64,000 nt of DNA from Gluconobacter morbifer G707 (GTDB taxonomy: Bacteria; Pseudomonadota; Alphaproteobacteria; Acetobacterales; Acetobacteraceae), in NCBI RefSeq assembly GCF_000234355.1, contig NZ_AGQV01000010.1, positions 124,001 through 188,000 of the forward strand, written 5' to 3'. The stretch's first letter is position 1; each line of letters starts with the position of its first letter. This document shows, in pieces, positions 37,162 to 45,506 of the stretch. The notes below the pieces were generated by a model. That model did not search any database. It was given only the letters and a program-made list of their open reading frames with translations, and had not been told where the DNA came from. The position numbers were made by a program, and so were the translations under genes.

Positions 37162-37989
37162 TCATCCTCCCGTTACCGGCGGAATGAACACAATCTGATC
37201 TCCGTCCTTCAAAGGCTGCGTCCATAGAGCAAAATCTCCGTTGATGGCCACGCGCAGCCGCGATGCGTCAAAAGGGAAACCGTGCAGATCGCGCAGTTCC
37301 TCATAAAGGGGTTCGGCACTGGTGCTGACCGTGCTGATCACCTCGGTCCGGTGCCCGGCGATCTCCCGCATCTGTGCGAAATATTCCACCGTAACCTGAA
37401 TCATCGTCCCTCCGATTCTCTTTTGCGCGGCTTCGCGTTCCTGGGGTGTATTGATATTGTCGAGCGCTCCCGCCGTCCGTGGTTCGAGGAGGCGTATTTC
37501 CTTATCCGCAAGCAGTTTGCGCAGACCGATCTGTCCGCGCTCCACCTGCCGCACCAGTTCATCCAGAGCTTCAGGTTCCCAGATGGTGCAGAGCGGTTCA
37601 GGCAGGCCGTCATGCTCACTGCGACAGGCAACGGCGATGTGCCTGTCGTCGCGTTCCGCGATCAAGGTCTTCAGTGTCGTTTCATCCAGAAACGGCAGGT
37701 CACAGGCCACCACCAGAAACGCACGGTCAGGATAAGCCTCGTGAGCCGCCAGAATTCCTGCTGCCGGCCCTCTCAGCTCTCCTCTGTCTTCGATCCGGGG
37801 GAAGCGCGCCCGCAGGGGATCAGCGGTCTGGTCAGGCCGAACGGAAACGAAACATTTCTCCACAAGCGGGGCCATCGCCTCATACGCCGCCTGAAGCTGG
37901 GGAATGCCCTGATAGGACAGGAAAGCCTTGTCCTGCCCCATCCGGGTACTGCTTCCACCGGCAAGAATCAGGCCATAGAGCTGATTCAT
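37162..37989 (-). CDS. MobA-MoaD fusion: molybdenum cofactor guanylyltransferase plus molybdopterin synthase small subunit
   Basis: One continuous frame of 275 residues. Residues 1-190 are a MobA-type nucleotidyltransferase (LILAGGSSTRMGQDKAFL, then VVACDLPFLDE, and LDNINTPQE near the end). Residues 196-275 are a MoaD/ThiS-fold protein (VTVEYFAQMREIAG, ending in GG, the site of thiocarboxylation). An internal ATG at 37404 has GGAGGGACG directly upstream, a good ribosome-binding site, so MoaD may also be made on its own. The frame overlaps moaC by ATGA and moaE by a few bases. Fused MoaD must still present a free C-terminal GG, which it does. Confidence 0.88.
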   Translation of the reverse strand: MNQLYGLILAGGSSTRMGQDKAFLSYQGIPQLQAAYEAMAPLVEKCFVSVRPDQTADPLRARFPRIEDRGELRGPAAGILAAHEAYPDRAFLVVACDLPFLDETTLKTLIAERDDRHIAVACRSEHDGLPEPLCTIWEPEALDELVRQVERGQIGLRKLLADKEIRLLEPRTAGALDNINTPQEREAAQKRIGGTMIQVTVEYFAQMREIAGHRTEVISTVSTSAEPLYEELRDLHGFPFDASRLRVAINGDFALWTQPLKDGDQIVFIPPVTGG

Positions 37990-38468
37990 CCCTCTATCCG
38001 CTGGAAATCACGCTTGCCGCCTGCTTTGCCCATAAGCTGGACATCCCTGATCACCATGTCATGAGACATGGCCTTGCACATGTCATAGATCGTCAGCGCC
38101 GCCACGGAAGCGCCGGTCAGGGCTTCCATTTCCACGCCGGTCCGCCCCTCACAGGAGACGCGGCAGTCAATCACGGCTTCATTGTCCACGATGGTGATAT
38201 CTACCCGGCATCCACTCAGGGACAGGGGATGGCACAGAGGAATCAACTGGGAAGTAGATTTCACGCCCATGACACCGGCAATCTGCGCCACCGTCAGAAC
38301 GGCGCCCTTCTTGGTTATGAAACCGGCTTCCGTCAGCGCCCTTGCAACCTCGGGAGGGAAAACGAGCCGGGCCTGTGCATGGGCGTTCCGCTCCGTCACA
38401 GCCTTGCCGCTGACATCCACCATGCGCGGATCTTCACCACGCTCGTTGACATGCGTGAGGGTTTTCAT
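37986..38468 (-). CDS. moaC: cyclic pyranopterin monophosphate synthase
   Basis: Acts with MoaA to form the pterin precursor of the molybdenum cofactor. 160 residues, normal. MVDVSGKAVTERNAHAQARL at the start, KKGAVLTVAQIAGVMGVKSTSQLIPLCHPL in the middle and GVEMEALTGASVAALTIYDMCK near the end cover the active-site Lys/His/Asp residues. The gene sits about 20 bases after moaA and overlaps the MobA-MoaD fusion by ATGA. Confidence 0.98.
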   Translation of the reverse strand: MKTLTHVNERGEDPRMVDVSGKAVTERNAHAQARLVFPPEVARALTEAGFITKKGAVLTVAQIAGVMGVKSTSQLIPLCHPLSLSGCRVDITIVDNEAVIDCRVSCEGRTGVEMEALTGASVAALTIYDMCKAMSHDMVIRDVQLMGKAGGKRDFQRIEG

Positions 38469-38487
38469 AGCTTTCGGTCTCCCGGTC

Positions 38488-39534
38488 CTAGCCGCCGATG
38501 TAATTCATCTCGATACGGCGTCGCGCCGGCGCTTCGTCATGCGCCGCACGTTCCTCACTATACCGGTCCGACCGCACACGCCACACCTGCGCCAGGACCT
38601 CTTTCAGGCGGTCATCATCCGTTCCGTCGCGCAGGATGGACCGGATATCCGTCCCTTCCGATGCGAACAGGCAGGTGTACAGTTTCCCTTCCGAAGACAG
38701 ACGCGCTCTCGAACAGTTCCCGCAGAACGGGGCCGTCACAGAAGATATGAAACCGATTTCCCCTGCTCCGTCCTGATAGCGGTAGCGCTGTGCGACTTCT
38801 CCCCGGTAATGCGGCCCGACAGGATCCAGAGGCCAGCGGGCATCAATCTGTTCCCGCAACTCCCGCGATGGAACCACTTCTCCCAGTTCCCACTGGTTCC
38901 GGGTTCCGACATCCATATATTCAATGAACCGCAGAACCACGCCAGTATGCCGGAAGCGCTCAGCCATTTCGAGAACGCCGTCATCGTTCACGCCGCGCTG
39001 CACGACAGTATTGAGTTTGACGCCGCCCCGGAAACCCAGTGCCGAGGCTGACTCAATTGCCGCCAGAACGGGTTCAAGCTGCGCCCGTCCGCCACTCATC
39101 CGGGCGAACACTGCCGGATCCACGCTATCCAGACTGACCGTCACCCGTCCCAGTCCCGCATCGCGCAAGGCCTGGGCATGACGCTCAAGCAGGACGCCAT
39201 TTGTGGTCAGGGCCACATCCTGAACATCTTCGATCGCGACAAGCCGAGCCACGAGTTCCGCCAGGTTCGGACGCAGCAGAGGCTCCCCTCCCGTCAGGCG
39301 CAGCTTGGTCACACCGAGCGAGACTGCCACTCGCGCCACACGTTCGATTTCATCGAAACTCAGACGCTGCTTCGGCTCCAGAAACCGGAAATGTTCATGA
39401 TATGTGGCTTCCGGCATGCAATACGGGCAGCGGAAATTGCACCTGTCCATGACCGAAATCCGAAGGTCATGGAGTGGCCGGTCATAAGTATCCCTGATGC
39501 TGCTGGTCTGTTTACCACCCATGAAACACCGCAT
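38488..39534 (-). CDS. moaA: GTP 3',8-cyclase (radical SAM)
   Basis: Radical-SAM enzyme that starts molybdopterin synthesis from GTP. ATG 39534 (AGGA upstream) gives 348 residues; a second ATG at 39522 is close. The N-terminal cluster motif RCNFRCPYCMPE, the LRLTGGEPLLRP motif and the C-terminal cluster Cys (FCGNCSRARLSSEGKLYTCLF) are all present, ending in GG. It overlaps the end of moeA by 23 bases. A longer reading to 39729 lies in moeA and is rejected. Confidence 0.97.
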   Translation of the reverse strand: MRCFMGGKQTSSIRDTYDRPLHDLRISVMDRCNFRCPYCMPEATYHEHFRFLEPKQRLSFDEIERVARVAVSLGVTKLRLTGGEPLLRPNLAELVARLVAIEDVQDVALTTNGVLLERHAQALRDAGLGRVTVSLDSVDPAVFARMSGGRAQLEPVLAAIESASALGFRGGVKLNTVVQRGVNDDGVLEMAERFRHTGVVLRFIEYMDVGTRNQWELGEVVPSRELREQIDARWPLDPVGPHYRGEVAQRYRYQDGAGEIGFISSVTAPFCGNCSRARLSSEGKLYTCLFASEGTDIRSILRDGTDDDRLKEVLAQVWRVRSDRYSEERAAHDEAPARRRIEMNYIGG

Positions 39535-40708
39535 GCGTTCCTGCTGCGGCAACGCCTTCGCCCCGCGGCAGTTCGACAAATCCGTCCGTACCGGCCAGAA
39601 AACTGAAATCCCCCGATGTCGGCATCGGGCAGGGCGTCGCAAGAGCGCATCCACTGGCATCATGCCGGATCCGGACCGGCAGGAAACGAACGAGGGTTGC
39701 GCTCTGTTCGGTTTCTGCATCCAGTTCAACCATGTAAGGCTCGGGCCGACTCAGCCCCTGCCCTGCCAGAAGCATCGGCATGACGTAGCGTATCGCGCAA
39801 CTGACGGCGGAGACCGGATTGCCCGGCAGGCCGAAAACGCGCTGTCCTTCTGACCCGACCCCAAACCAGAGCGGCTTGCCAGGGCGCTGCGCCACCTTGT
39901 GAAACACTTTTTCCACGCCACTCCTGGACAGGGCTTTCGGCACATGATCGAACGCTCCCATCGACACGCCGCCGCTTAGCACCAGTACGTCATGACGCTG
40001 AAGCTGTTCGCGCAGGGCCACGATCGTCTCGGCCAGATCGTCGGAAACAACCGACTGCTCGATCCTATTGAACCTCCGGGAAGTCAGAGCCCCTATGATG
40101 GCATATTCATTGGAACGGCGGATCTGCCAGTCCTGCACCGGCCCTTCAACATCTGCCAGTTCATCACCCGTGGATACGATACCGATTGAGGGAATGCGGG
40201 AAACCTCGACCTCCGCATAACCATTGCAGGCCAGCACGGCGAGAGCCGGCCCGTTCAGGCGCAGACCCGGCAGCAGAAGTTCCGTTCCTGCCGCACAGTC
40301 AGAGCCACGCCGATGAATGAACTGTCCGGCATGAGGCTGATATCCCGCCTCGAAGGTGATCTGTCTGCCATCACGGACAAGGCGCTCCACAGGCACAACC
40401 GTATCGGTCCCTTCAGGGAGCACGGCTCCGGTCATGACTTCCAGACAGGCGTTGCCTTCCGGAAGCGGCTGCCCGGGCGCTCCGGCACGCTGCGTTCCAT
40501 GCACCACCAGAACCGGTCCGCTTCCAGAGCGAAAGGCAATTCCATCCATCATAACCCTGTCATAAGGAGGCTGCGCCCGCTCGGCACGTACGACCTGCTG
40601 AAGGATCCGGCCGCCCGCCTCGGCGAGGGGAATCCGCTCGGTGCCGAAATTACCTGCATATTCCAGCACCAGGTCCACGGCCTGTGCAACGCTCAGCAGA
40701 TTGTCCAT
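39512..40708 (-). CDS. moeA: molybdopterin molybdenumtransferase
   Basis: Inserts molybdenum into the pterin cofactor. ATG 40708 gives 398 residues. SGGVSMGAFDHVPKAL and FGLPGNPVSAVSCAIRYVMPML are the conserved central motifs, and VVMTGAVLPEGTDTVVPVE-like text (EVMTGAVLPEGTDTVVPVE) fits domain II. It opens the minus-strand molybdenum-cofactor run and diverges from the XdhC gene across about 150 bases, where the promoters must lie. A partner MogA/MoaB is not in the window. Confidence 0.96.
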   Translation of the reverse strand: MDNLLSVAQAVDLVLEYAGNFGTERIPLAEAGGRILQQVVRAERAQPPYDRVMMDGIAFRSGSGPVLVVHGTQRAGAPGQPLPEGNACLEVMTGAVLPEGTDTVVPVERLVRDGRQITFEAGYQPHAGQFIHRRGSDCAAGTELLLPGLRLNGPALAVLACNGYAEVEVSRIPSIGIVSTGDELADVEGPVQDWQIRRSNEYAIIGALTSRRFNRIEQSVVSDDLAETIVALREQLQRHDVLVLSGGVSMGAFDHVPKALSRSGVEKVFHKVAQRPGKPLWFGVGSEGQRVFGLPGNPVSAVSCAIRYVMPMLLAGQGLSRPEPYMVELDAETEQSATLVRFLPVRIRHDASGCALATPCPMPTSGDFSFLAGTDGFVELPRGEGVAAAGTHAVFHGW

Positions 40709-40853
40709 CTTCACTCCAGTGGTCTCTATGCGGCGGGCGATACCATGCCGATATAGGCCTGTGGCGGTCCGGATCAACATCCGGCTCCATCAGACTATGT
40801 CACAAAAGCATTTGGCGTTACTCTTCCGCCACGATCACTGGGAGAATCTTTTC

Positions 40854-41819
40854 ATGGCAGGGACAGACAGACTGGCCCCACTTCCCGAATGGCCGGAATA
40901 TGGCCTGACGGAAGATCTCCTGCCCACCCTGTCCGACTGGGCCAGACGCGGCAAGAAAGTCGCACTGGCAACGCTGGTTCATATTACCGGTTCTTCCCCG
41001 CGTCCACTGGGCAGTGAAATGATCATCTCCGAAGAGGGAGAGGTTCAGGGATACGTGTCAGGCGGCTGTGTCGAGGCTGCCGTGGCTGCAGAAGCGCAGG
41101 AATGCCTCAGGGACGGCACATCCCGCATGCTGGATTACGGTGCTGGCAGTCCTGTCCTTGATATCCAGCTGACCTGCGGGGGGCGCATCGGAATTTTTGT
41201 CAGGCCGCTTCAGGAACTGGATCGTTTCGTCGCGCTCCGCCAGGACGCCCGGACGAAACGTCATCCCGTCTACTCCGAAACGGACCTCTGCACCGGTAGC
41301 ATGCAGTACACGTCTTCTGCACCGTTCTCCCGGGAGAACATCTTCATCAAGGCCTATCTTCCCCCCTTGCAACTGATTGTCGCGGGCAGTGATCCTGTCA
41401 CCCTTGCGCTCATCTGCCTGGCACCGCAGTTCGGGCTCCAGCCCTTTCTTCTCAAGCCACTTGGTCCCCGTCAGCCTCCCGCCTCCCTTCCTCATGAACG
41501 TTATGATCGTCGCTCCCTAAAAGATGCGCTCCCGGACCTGACACTTGACCGATGGACCAGCGTATACGCACTGACACATAATGCGCAGATCGATATGGCC
41601 GTTACGGAATACGCGCTGAAATCAGAGGCTTTCTGTGTTGGTATTCTGGGAAGTCGGCGCAAGATTGACGGAAGGATCCGGACTTTGCGGACGGCAGGCC
41701 TCTCGGAGGAGGCATTGAAACGTCTTCATCTGCCAGCCGGACTAGAAATCGGAGCAAAAACGCCCCACGAAATCGCTCTTTCCATCCTGGCGCAGATCAT
41801 AAAGCAGTATTACGCATGA
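40854..41819 (+). CDS. XdhC-family molybdenum cofactor insertion/chaperone protein
   Basis: Binds molybdenum cofactor and delivers it to xanthine/aldehyde dehydrogenase-type enzymes. ATG 40854 has GGGAGA nine bases upstream and gives 321 residues. The N-terminal XdhC/CoxI domain shows VALATLVHITGSSPRPLGSEM and GYVSGGCVEAAVAAEA (with the conserved Cys). A C-terminal Rossmann domain contains VCVGILGSRRKIDGR-like text (FCVGILGSRRKIDGR). It overlaps mocA by ATGA, forming a pair that strongly implies a molybdenum hydroxylase elsewhere in the genome. Confidence 0.92.
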   Translation: MAGTDRLAPLPEWPEYGLTEDLLPTLSDWARRGKKVALATLVHITGSSPRPLGSEMIISEEGEVQGYVSGGCVEAAVAAEAQECLRDGTSRMLDYGAGSPVLDIQLTCGGRIGIFVRPLQELDRFVALRQDARTKRHPVYSETDLCTGSMQYTSSAPFSRENIFIKAYLPPLQLIVAGSDPVTLALICLAPQFGLQPFLLKPLGPRQPPASLPHERYDRRSLKDALPDLTLDRWTSVYALTHNAQIDMAVTEYALKSEAFCVGILGSRRKIDGRIRTLRTAGLSEEALKRLHLPAGLEIGAKTPHEIALSILAQIIKQYYA

Positions 41820-42400
41820 GTGCGCACACGGCCATCCTGCTTGCTGCTGGCGGGAGCAGGCGACTTGGTCAGCCCAAACAGCTGCTCACCATTCAGGGTG
41901 TTCCGCTTGTCCGTCACATGGCGCAGCTTCTTCTGGCGACACAGCCAGAGGAGCTCGTGGTCGTAACCGGAGGCGCCAGACAGGCCGTCGAAGACGCGCT
42001 GGCTGGTCTCAATGTCGTTCGTGTCCATAACCCGTTATGGGAGAATGGTCTTTCGACGTCTTTGCAGACCGCCGCCCACAGCATGGGCCCCTTATCCTTG
42101 CCGACCCTGATCAGCGCGACGGATCAGCCTGCCCTCACCGTTGATCATCTCCTGAACCTCCTGAAAACAGGCCATCAGACAGAAACGGATATTCTTACAA
42201 GATATTCGGAAGATGCGGTCGGTATCCCCGCCTGCCTGCTCCCCTCCACTCTTCAGAAAGTCGATCAGCTCAAAGGCGATCAGGGCTTTCGGAAAATTCT
42301 GGGGCGGCAGACAGAGACCCTGTACAATCCTGCTCTGGAACAGGACATCGACACGCCGGAGAGTCTTTTGCTGGCGCGGAATTACGGAAACATCGACTGA
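41816..42400 (+). CDS. molybdenum cofactor cytidylyltransferase (MocA/MobA-like NTP transferase)
   Basis: 194-residue nucleotidyltransferase that likely makes the cytosine-dinucleotide form of the cofactor used by xanthine/aldehyde dehydrogenase enzymes. The N-terminal AILLAAGGSRRLGQPKQLL motif and VVVTGGARQAVEDAL fit; the typical LISATDQPAL follows. The pairing with XdhC supports MocA over MobA. The MobA part of the fusion at 37162-37989 would handle the guanine form. Confidence 0.85.
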   Translation: MSAHTAILLAAGGSRRLGQPKQLLTIQGVPLVRHMAQLLLATQPEELVVVTGGARQAVEDALAGLNVVRVHNPLWENGLSTSLQTAAHSMGPLSLPTLISATDQPALTVDHLLNLLKTGHQTETDILTRYSEDAVGIPACLLPSTLQKVDQLKGDQGFRKILGRQTETLYNPALEQDIDTPESLLLARNYGNID

Positions 42401-42443
42401 TGAGATGCCCGAACCGAGAAGAATGGTCCGGGCATCCGGCCGC

Positions 42444-43865
42444 TTAATTCCGTGCGTAAATGTCCTCGATGCGGACGATGTCGTCTTCACCCAGATAAGG
42501 GCCTGACTGGACCTCGATCAGGGTCAGAGGAATCTTGCCGGGATTTTCCAGTCGGTGTACGCATCCGAGAGGCAGGTAAATGCTCTCGTTTTCACGAACC
42601 ATGACCTTGTCTTCATCCCGGGTCACAAGTGCCGTTCCACCAACGACCACCCAATGTTCAGCACGGTGAAAATGCTTCTGCAGAGAAAGCTTTTCACCCG
42701 GTTCGACAACGATGCGCTTCACCTGGAAGCGGTCAGCCTGGATCAGGCTCTCATAGAAGCCCCACGGACGATAGCAGCGGTTATGCGTCAGCGCTTCCTT
42801 GCGGCCCGACTTCTTGAGCCGCTCGACCATATGCTTGACATCTTGGGCACGGTCACGATGCGAAACCATGACAGCATCCTGGGTCACGACGACAATCAGG
42901 TCTTCAACGCCGGCAACCGTAGCGACAATTCCATCCGACCGGACATAACAGTTTCTGGCCTGGTCAAGGAAAACATCCCCGAAGGTTGCGTTTCCTGCCT
43001 TATCCTTGGCTGACAGATCCCAGAGCGCGTCCCAGCTTCCGATATCGGACCATCCAAAATTGCCCGGAACAACAGCGGCAAGTTTGGTACGCTCAGCGAT
43101 CGCATAATCGACGGAAATATCCGGCGCAGAACCGAAACTCTGAGCTTCAAGCCGCTCGAAATCCATATCCGTCTGACGGTTCTGGACCGAATGACGGACG
43201 CGCTCGTAGACCTGGGGCTCGTACGTCTCTACTTCCGAAAGGAAAACGCCTGCGCGCGCCACGAACATTCCGGAATTCCAGAGATAATGTCCGTCCTGCA
43301 CGAATTCCGCCGCTTTTTCGGCGCTGGGCTTTTCAACGAAGCGTGCGACTTCATAGACCCCCGGAATACCGGGTAGTTCGGCACCGCTTTCAATATAGCC
43401 ATATCCGGTCTCAGGGCGGGTAGGCTTCATACCGAAGGTTACGATACGATCCTGAGCCGCAGCCTGCACCGCATGTTCCAAAGCGACCTTCAGGGCCTCT
43501 TCATGCGTGATGGCAGCATCAGCCGCCATGATCCACAGGATTGCATCCGGATTGGTTTCCGCGACCAGAAAAGCCGCAGCGGCAATCGCGGGGGCCGAAT
43601 TTCGACCCACCGGCTCCAGCACGACACGCGCATTATGGATACCGACATCACGAAGCTGTTCTGCCACTATGAAACGGTGTTCAGCGTTGCAAACCACAAT
43701 CGGGTCCGCAAACTCGCTACCTTCACCGCGCAGAACCGTTTCCTGAATAAGAGTGCGCTCATTGAGCAGAGGCCAGAACTGCTTGGGATAGCTACTACGC
43801 GAAACCGGCCACAGTCGGCTACCAGAGCCTCCCGAAAGAATGACTGGCACAATCTGTTGGGTCAT
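42444..43865 (-). CDS. manC: bifunctional mannose-1-phosphate guanylyltransferase / mannose-6-phosphate isomerase
   Basis: Makes GDP-mannose for surface polysaccharides. 473 residues from ATG 43865. The N-terminal transferase half has VILSGGSGSRLWPVSRSSYPKQFW and EVARFVEKPSAEKA. The C-terminal cupin isomerase half contains RPWGFYESLIQADRFQVKRI, KLSLQKHFHRAEHWVVV and ENESIYLPLGCVHRLENPG. It is the first gene of the polysaccharide region and converges on mocA; the phosphohexomutase at 59082-60548 could supply mannose 1-phosphate. Confidence 0.96.
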   Translation of the reverse strand: MTQQIVPVILSGGSGSRLWPVSRSSYPKQFWPLLNERTLIQETVLRGEGSEFADPIVVCNAEHRFIVAEQLRDVGIHNARVVLEPVGRNSAPAIAAAAFLVAETNPDAILWIMAADAAITHEEALKVALEHAVQAAAQDRIVTFGMKPTRPETGYGYIESGAELPGIPGVYEVARFVEKPSAEKAAEFVQDGHYLWNSGMFVARAGVFLSEVETYEPQVYERVRHSVQNRQTDMDFERLEAQSFGSAPDISVDYAIAERTKLAAVVPGNFGWSDIGSWDALWDLSAKDKAGNATFGDVFLDQARNCYVRSDGIVATVAGVEDLIVVVTQDAVMVSHRDRAQDVKHMVERLKKSGRKEALTHNRCYRPWGFYESLIQADRFQVKRIVVEPGEKLSLQKHFHRAEHWVVVGGTALVTRDEDKVMVRENESIYLPLGCVHRLENPGKIPLTLIEVQSGPYLGEDDIVRIEDIYARN

Positions 43866-44097
43866 GAACAACACACACTCAATTGTCAGAAAGATAGGTA
43901 CAGGGGAAACTAACGCAAGCTTCAGAGCAAGGCCATAGGGTCATTTGTATTTAAGTTCTTCAGTTACTTTTGCCATACAAAAACCCCAATCAGAGCCAGC
44001 CCTTCTGAACGCCTGTCGCCCCTTTTGATGCCGCAAACAAAAATACTAAAGTTTCTTTACGGCAACATTTCTTAATAGTCCTGTTGTATTCATAAGC

Positions 44098-45354
44098 TTA
44101 ACGCTTGTCGGGTGTAGGCCAGAACAAATCTGTTCCCTCTCCAGAAGACGGAACGAACTTCTGCCGGGGAGCCGAAATAATTGCAGGTTCCATGGCTACA
44201 AAAAACTGATTGACTGCTCCCTTCTGGTCACAGCGCCTGGAATTCACAAGAGAAGCTACCGGCGCAGACGAACGACTGAAATCGCTCAACAAGCCCGAAA
44301 TCCGGATATTACTGCAATTCGATGGACTGTTGATTGTCAGAAAAGAGCGATCTATCAGCCGTGCCTCGACTTGTCCCAGCAGAAGAGATGCCTGTCCATT
44401 GATCTGGATTGCATCGGAAGCAGGAAGAGGATGTCCGGAGGCTATTCCTTCCTGACCGAACTGCCGCATCTCATCGACCATGGCCGTTACGCCTACAGCA
44501 TCGATCCGGGCACAATGGGCAACACTGTCACATTCGAATTTTCCGACCTGAATGCCGGTTGCCACCCCTCCGTCATTACCACGCTTCATCAACATGCCCG
44601 TGCGGGCAGCATACGCAAAAACATTATCAATAAAGGCGCCATCCACACGTCCCATGATGATGGTATCGAGATTTTTCTGCTGATAGGCGATAATCAGGGG
44701 ATTATCTGACCAGTACGGCCAAGAATGAACCTGATTGACACGGGATATATCCATTTCTCCATCAAGCAACACAGCATTCTGGAAAAACTGTCCATAAAGA
44801 CCATCAATAGTGGTCCGTCCGCCATTCTGACTTTCAATTCCACTATAAATACGATGCATATATATATTTCTTATATATGTGTACCCTCTGACATCCTTGA
44901 TAAAAATGACGGGGGCAAATTTGACCGGTTGCCAGAACGACGCATTATGAGCCGGCAGAGTCTGCAAAGGTTCATCAAAACCTATGGCTCGAATGGATGC
45001 ACCTTTCGAGCCATCAACAAAGGATATCGCTGGCTGGGACTGCTCCTCGATGCTCAGCCATGTTCCTCCGATATGAGTGGCCTGAGGCCCTTCCTGCCAT
45101 CCTTCCCCTGTAATGTTCATGGCACAGGGAACGTGTACTCCAGTGTGAAGATGGTAAATTCCGGCCTTGAGATGCAACTCTCCACCACCAGCATGACAAA
45201 TCCGGTCAATACTGCTTTGTATAGACAAAGATGCATCATTTTCTTGATTTGAAGGAGGATTCATACCTTCGCTTCCAGAAGCGGCAGAAGCTACGTTCGC
45301 CACTCCAAAAACGAGAACCAATACAAGAAAACGAATATATGGGAAGAAATTCAT
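44098..45354 (-). CDS. secreted protein, probable right-handed beta-helix (pectate-lyase-like)
   Basis: 418 residues with a signal peptide (MNFFPYIRFLVLVLVFGVANVASA). The mature protein starts with GGGELHLKAGIYHLHTGVHVP, which resembles the opening of pectate-lyase-3 or polysaccharide-modifying beta-helix proteins. Later blocks with repeating Ile/Asn-Gly patterns (IYMHRIYSGIESQNGGRTTIDGL) support a beta-helix. It may modify or bind the exported polysaccharide; catalytic residues are not recognised. Located between manC and the divergent glycosyltransferase. Confidence 0.7.
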   Translation of the reverse strand: MNFFPYIRFLVLVLVFGVANVASAASGSEGMNPPSNQENDASLSIQSSIDRICHAGGGELHLKAGIYHLHTGVHVPCAMNITGEGWQEGPQATHIGGTWLSIEEQSQPAISFVDGSKGASIRAIGFDEPLQTLPAHNASFWQPVKFAPVIFIKDVRGYTYIRNIYMHRIYSGIESQNGGRTTIDGLYGQFFQNAVLLDGEMDISRVNQVHSWPYWSDNPLIIAYQQKNLDTIIMGRVDGAFIDNVFAYAARTGMLMKRGNDGGVATGIQVGKFECDSVAHCARIDAVGVTAMVDEMRQFGQEGIASGHPLPASDAIQINGQASLLLGQVEARLIDRSFLTINSPSNCSNIRISGLLSDFSRSSAPVASLVNSRRCDQKGAVNQFFVAMEPAIISAPRQKFVPSSGEGTDLFWPTPDKR

Positions 45355-45506
45355 TTAAATTTCGCCTCGTTTGAAAATCTTGTTGCAGGATATCAGGGTT
45401 CTCCACTCCAAATTCATAATCTGAAAAAGAGTTCCCTCATCCCGTTGTGCTTGTTAACGCTACGCGGCATTCATAAGGCATATGTGCCCCAAACCTTGGT
45501 AGGATT

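Noticed and set aside
37162-37404. MoaD read as a separate gene only, not fused
   Set aside because: There is no stop between the MobA-like and MoaD-like parts; the frame is continuous, so a fusion is reported with an optional internal start.
37479-38750. A 423-codon plus-strand frame opposite the MobA-MoaD, moaC and moaA genes
   Set aside because: Antisense to three conserved genes with exact overlaps; no domain.
42406-42436. Inverted repeat GATGCCCG/CGGGCATC between mocA and manC
   Set aside because: It could be a weak terminator between the converging genes, but there is no T-run on either side and the loop is long.
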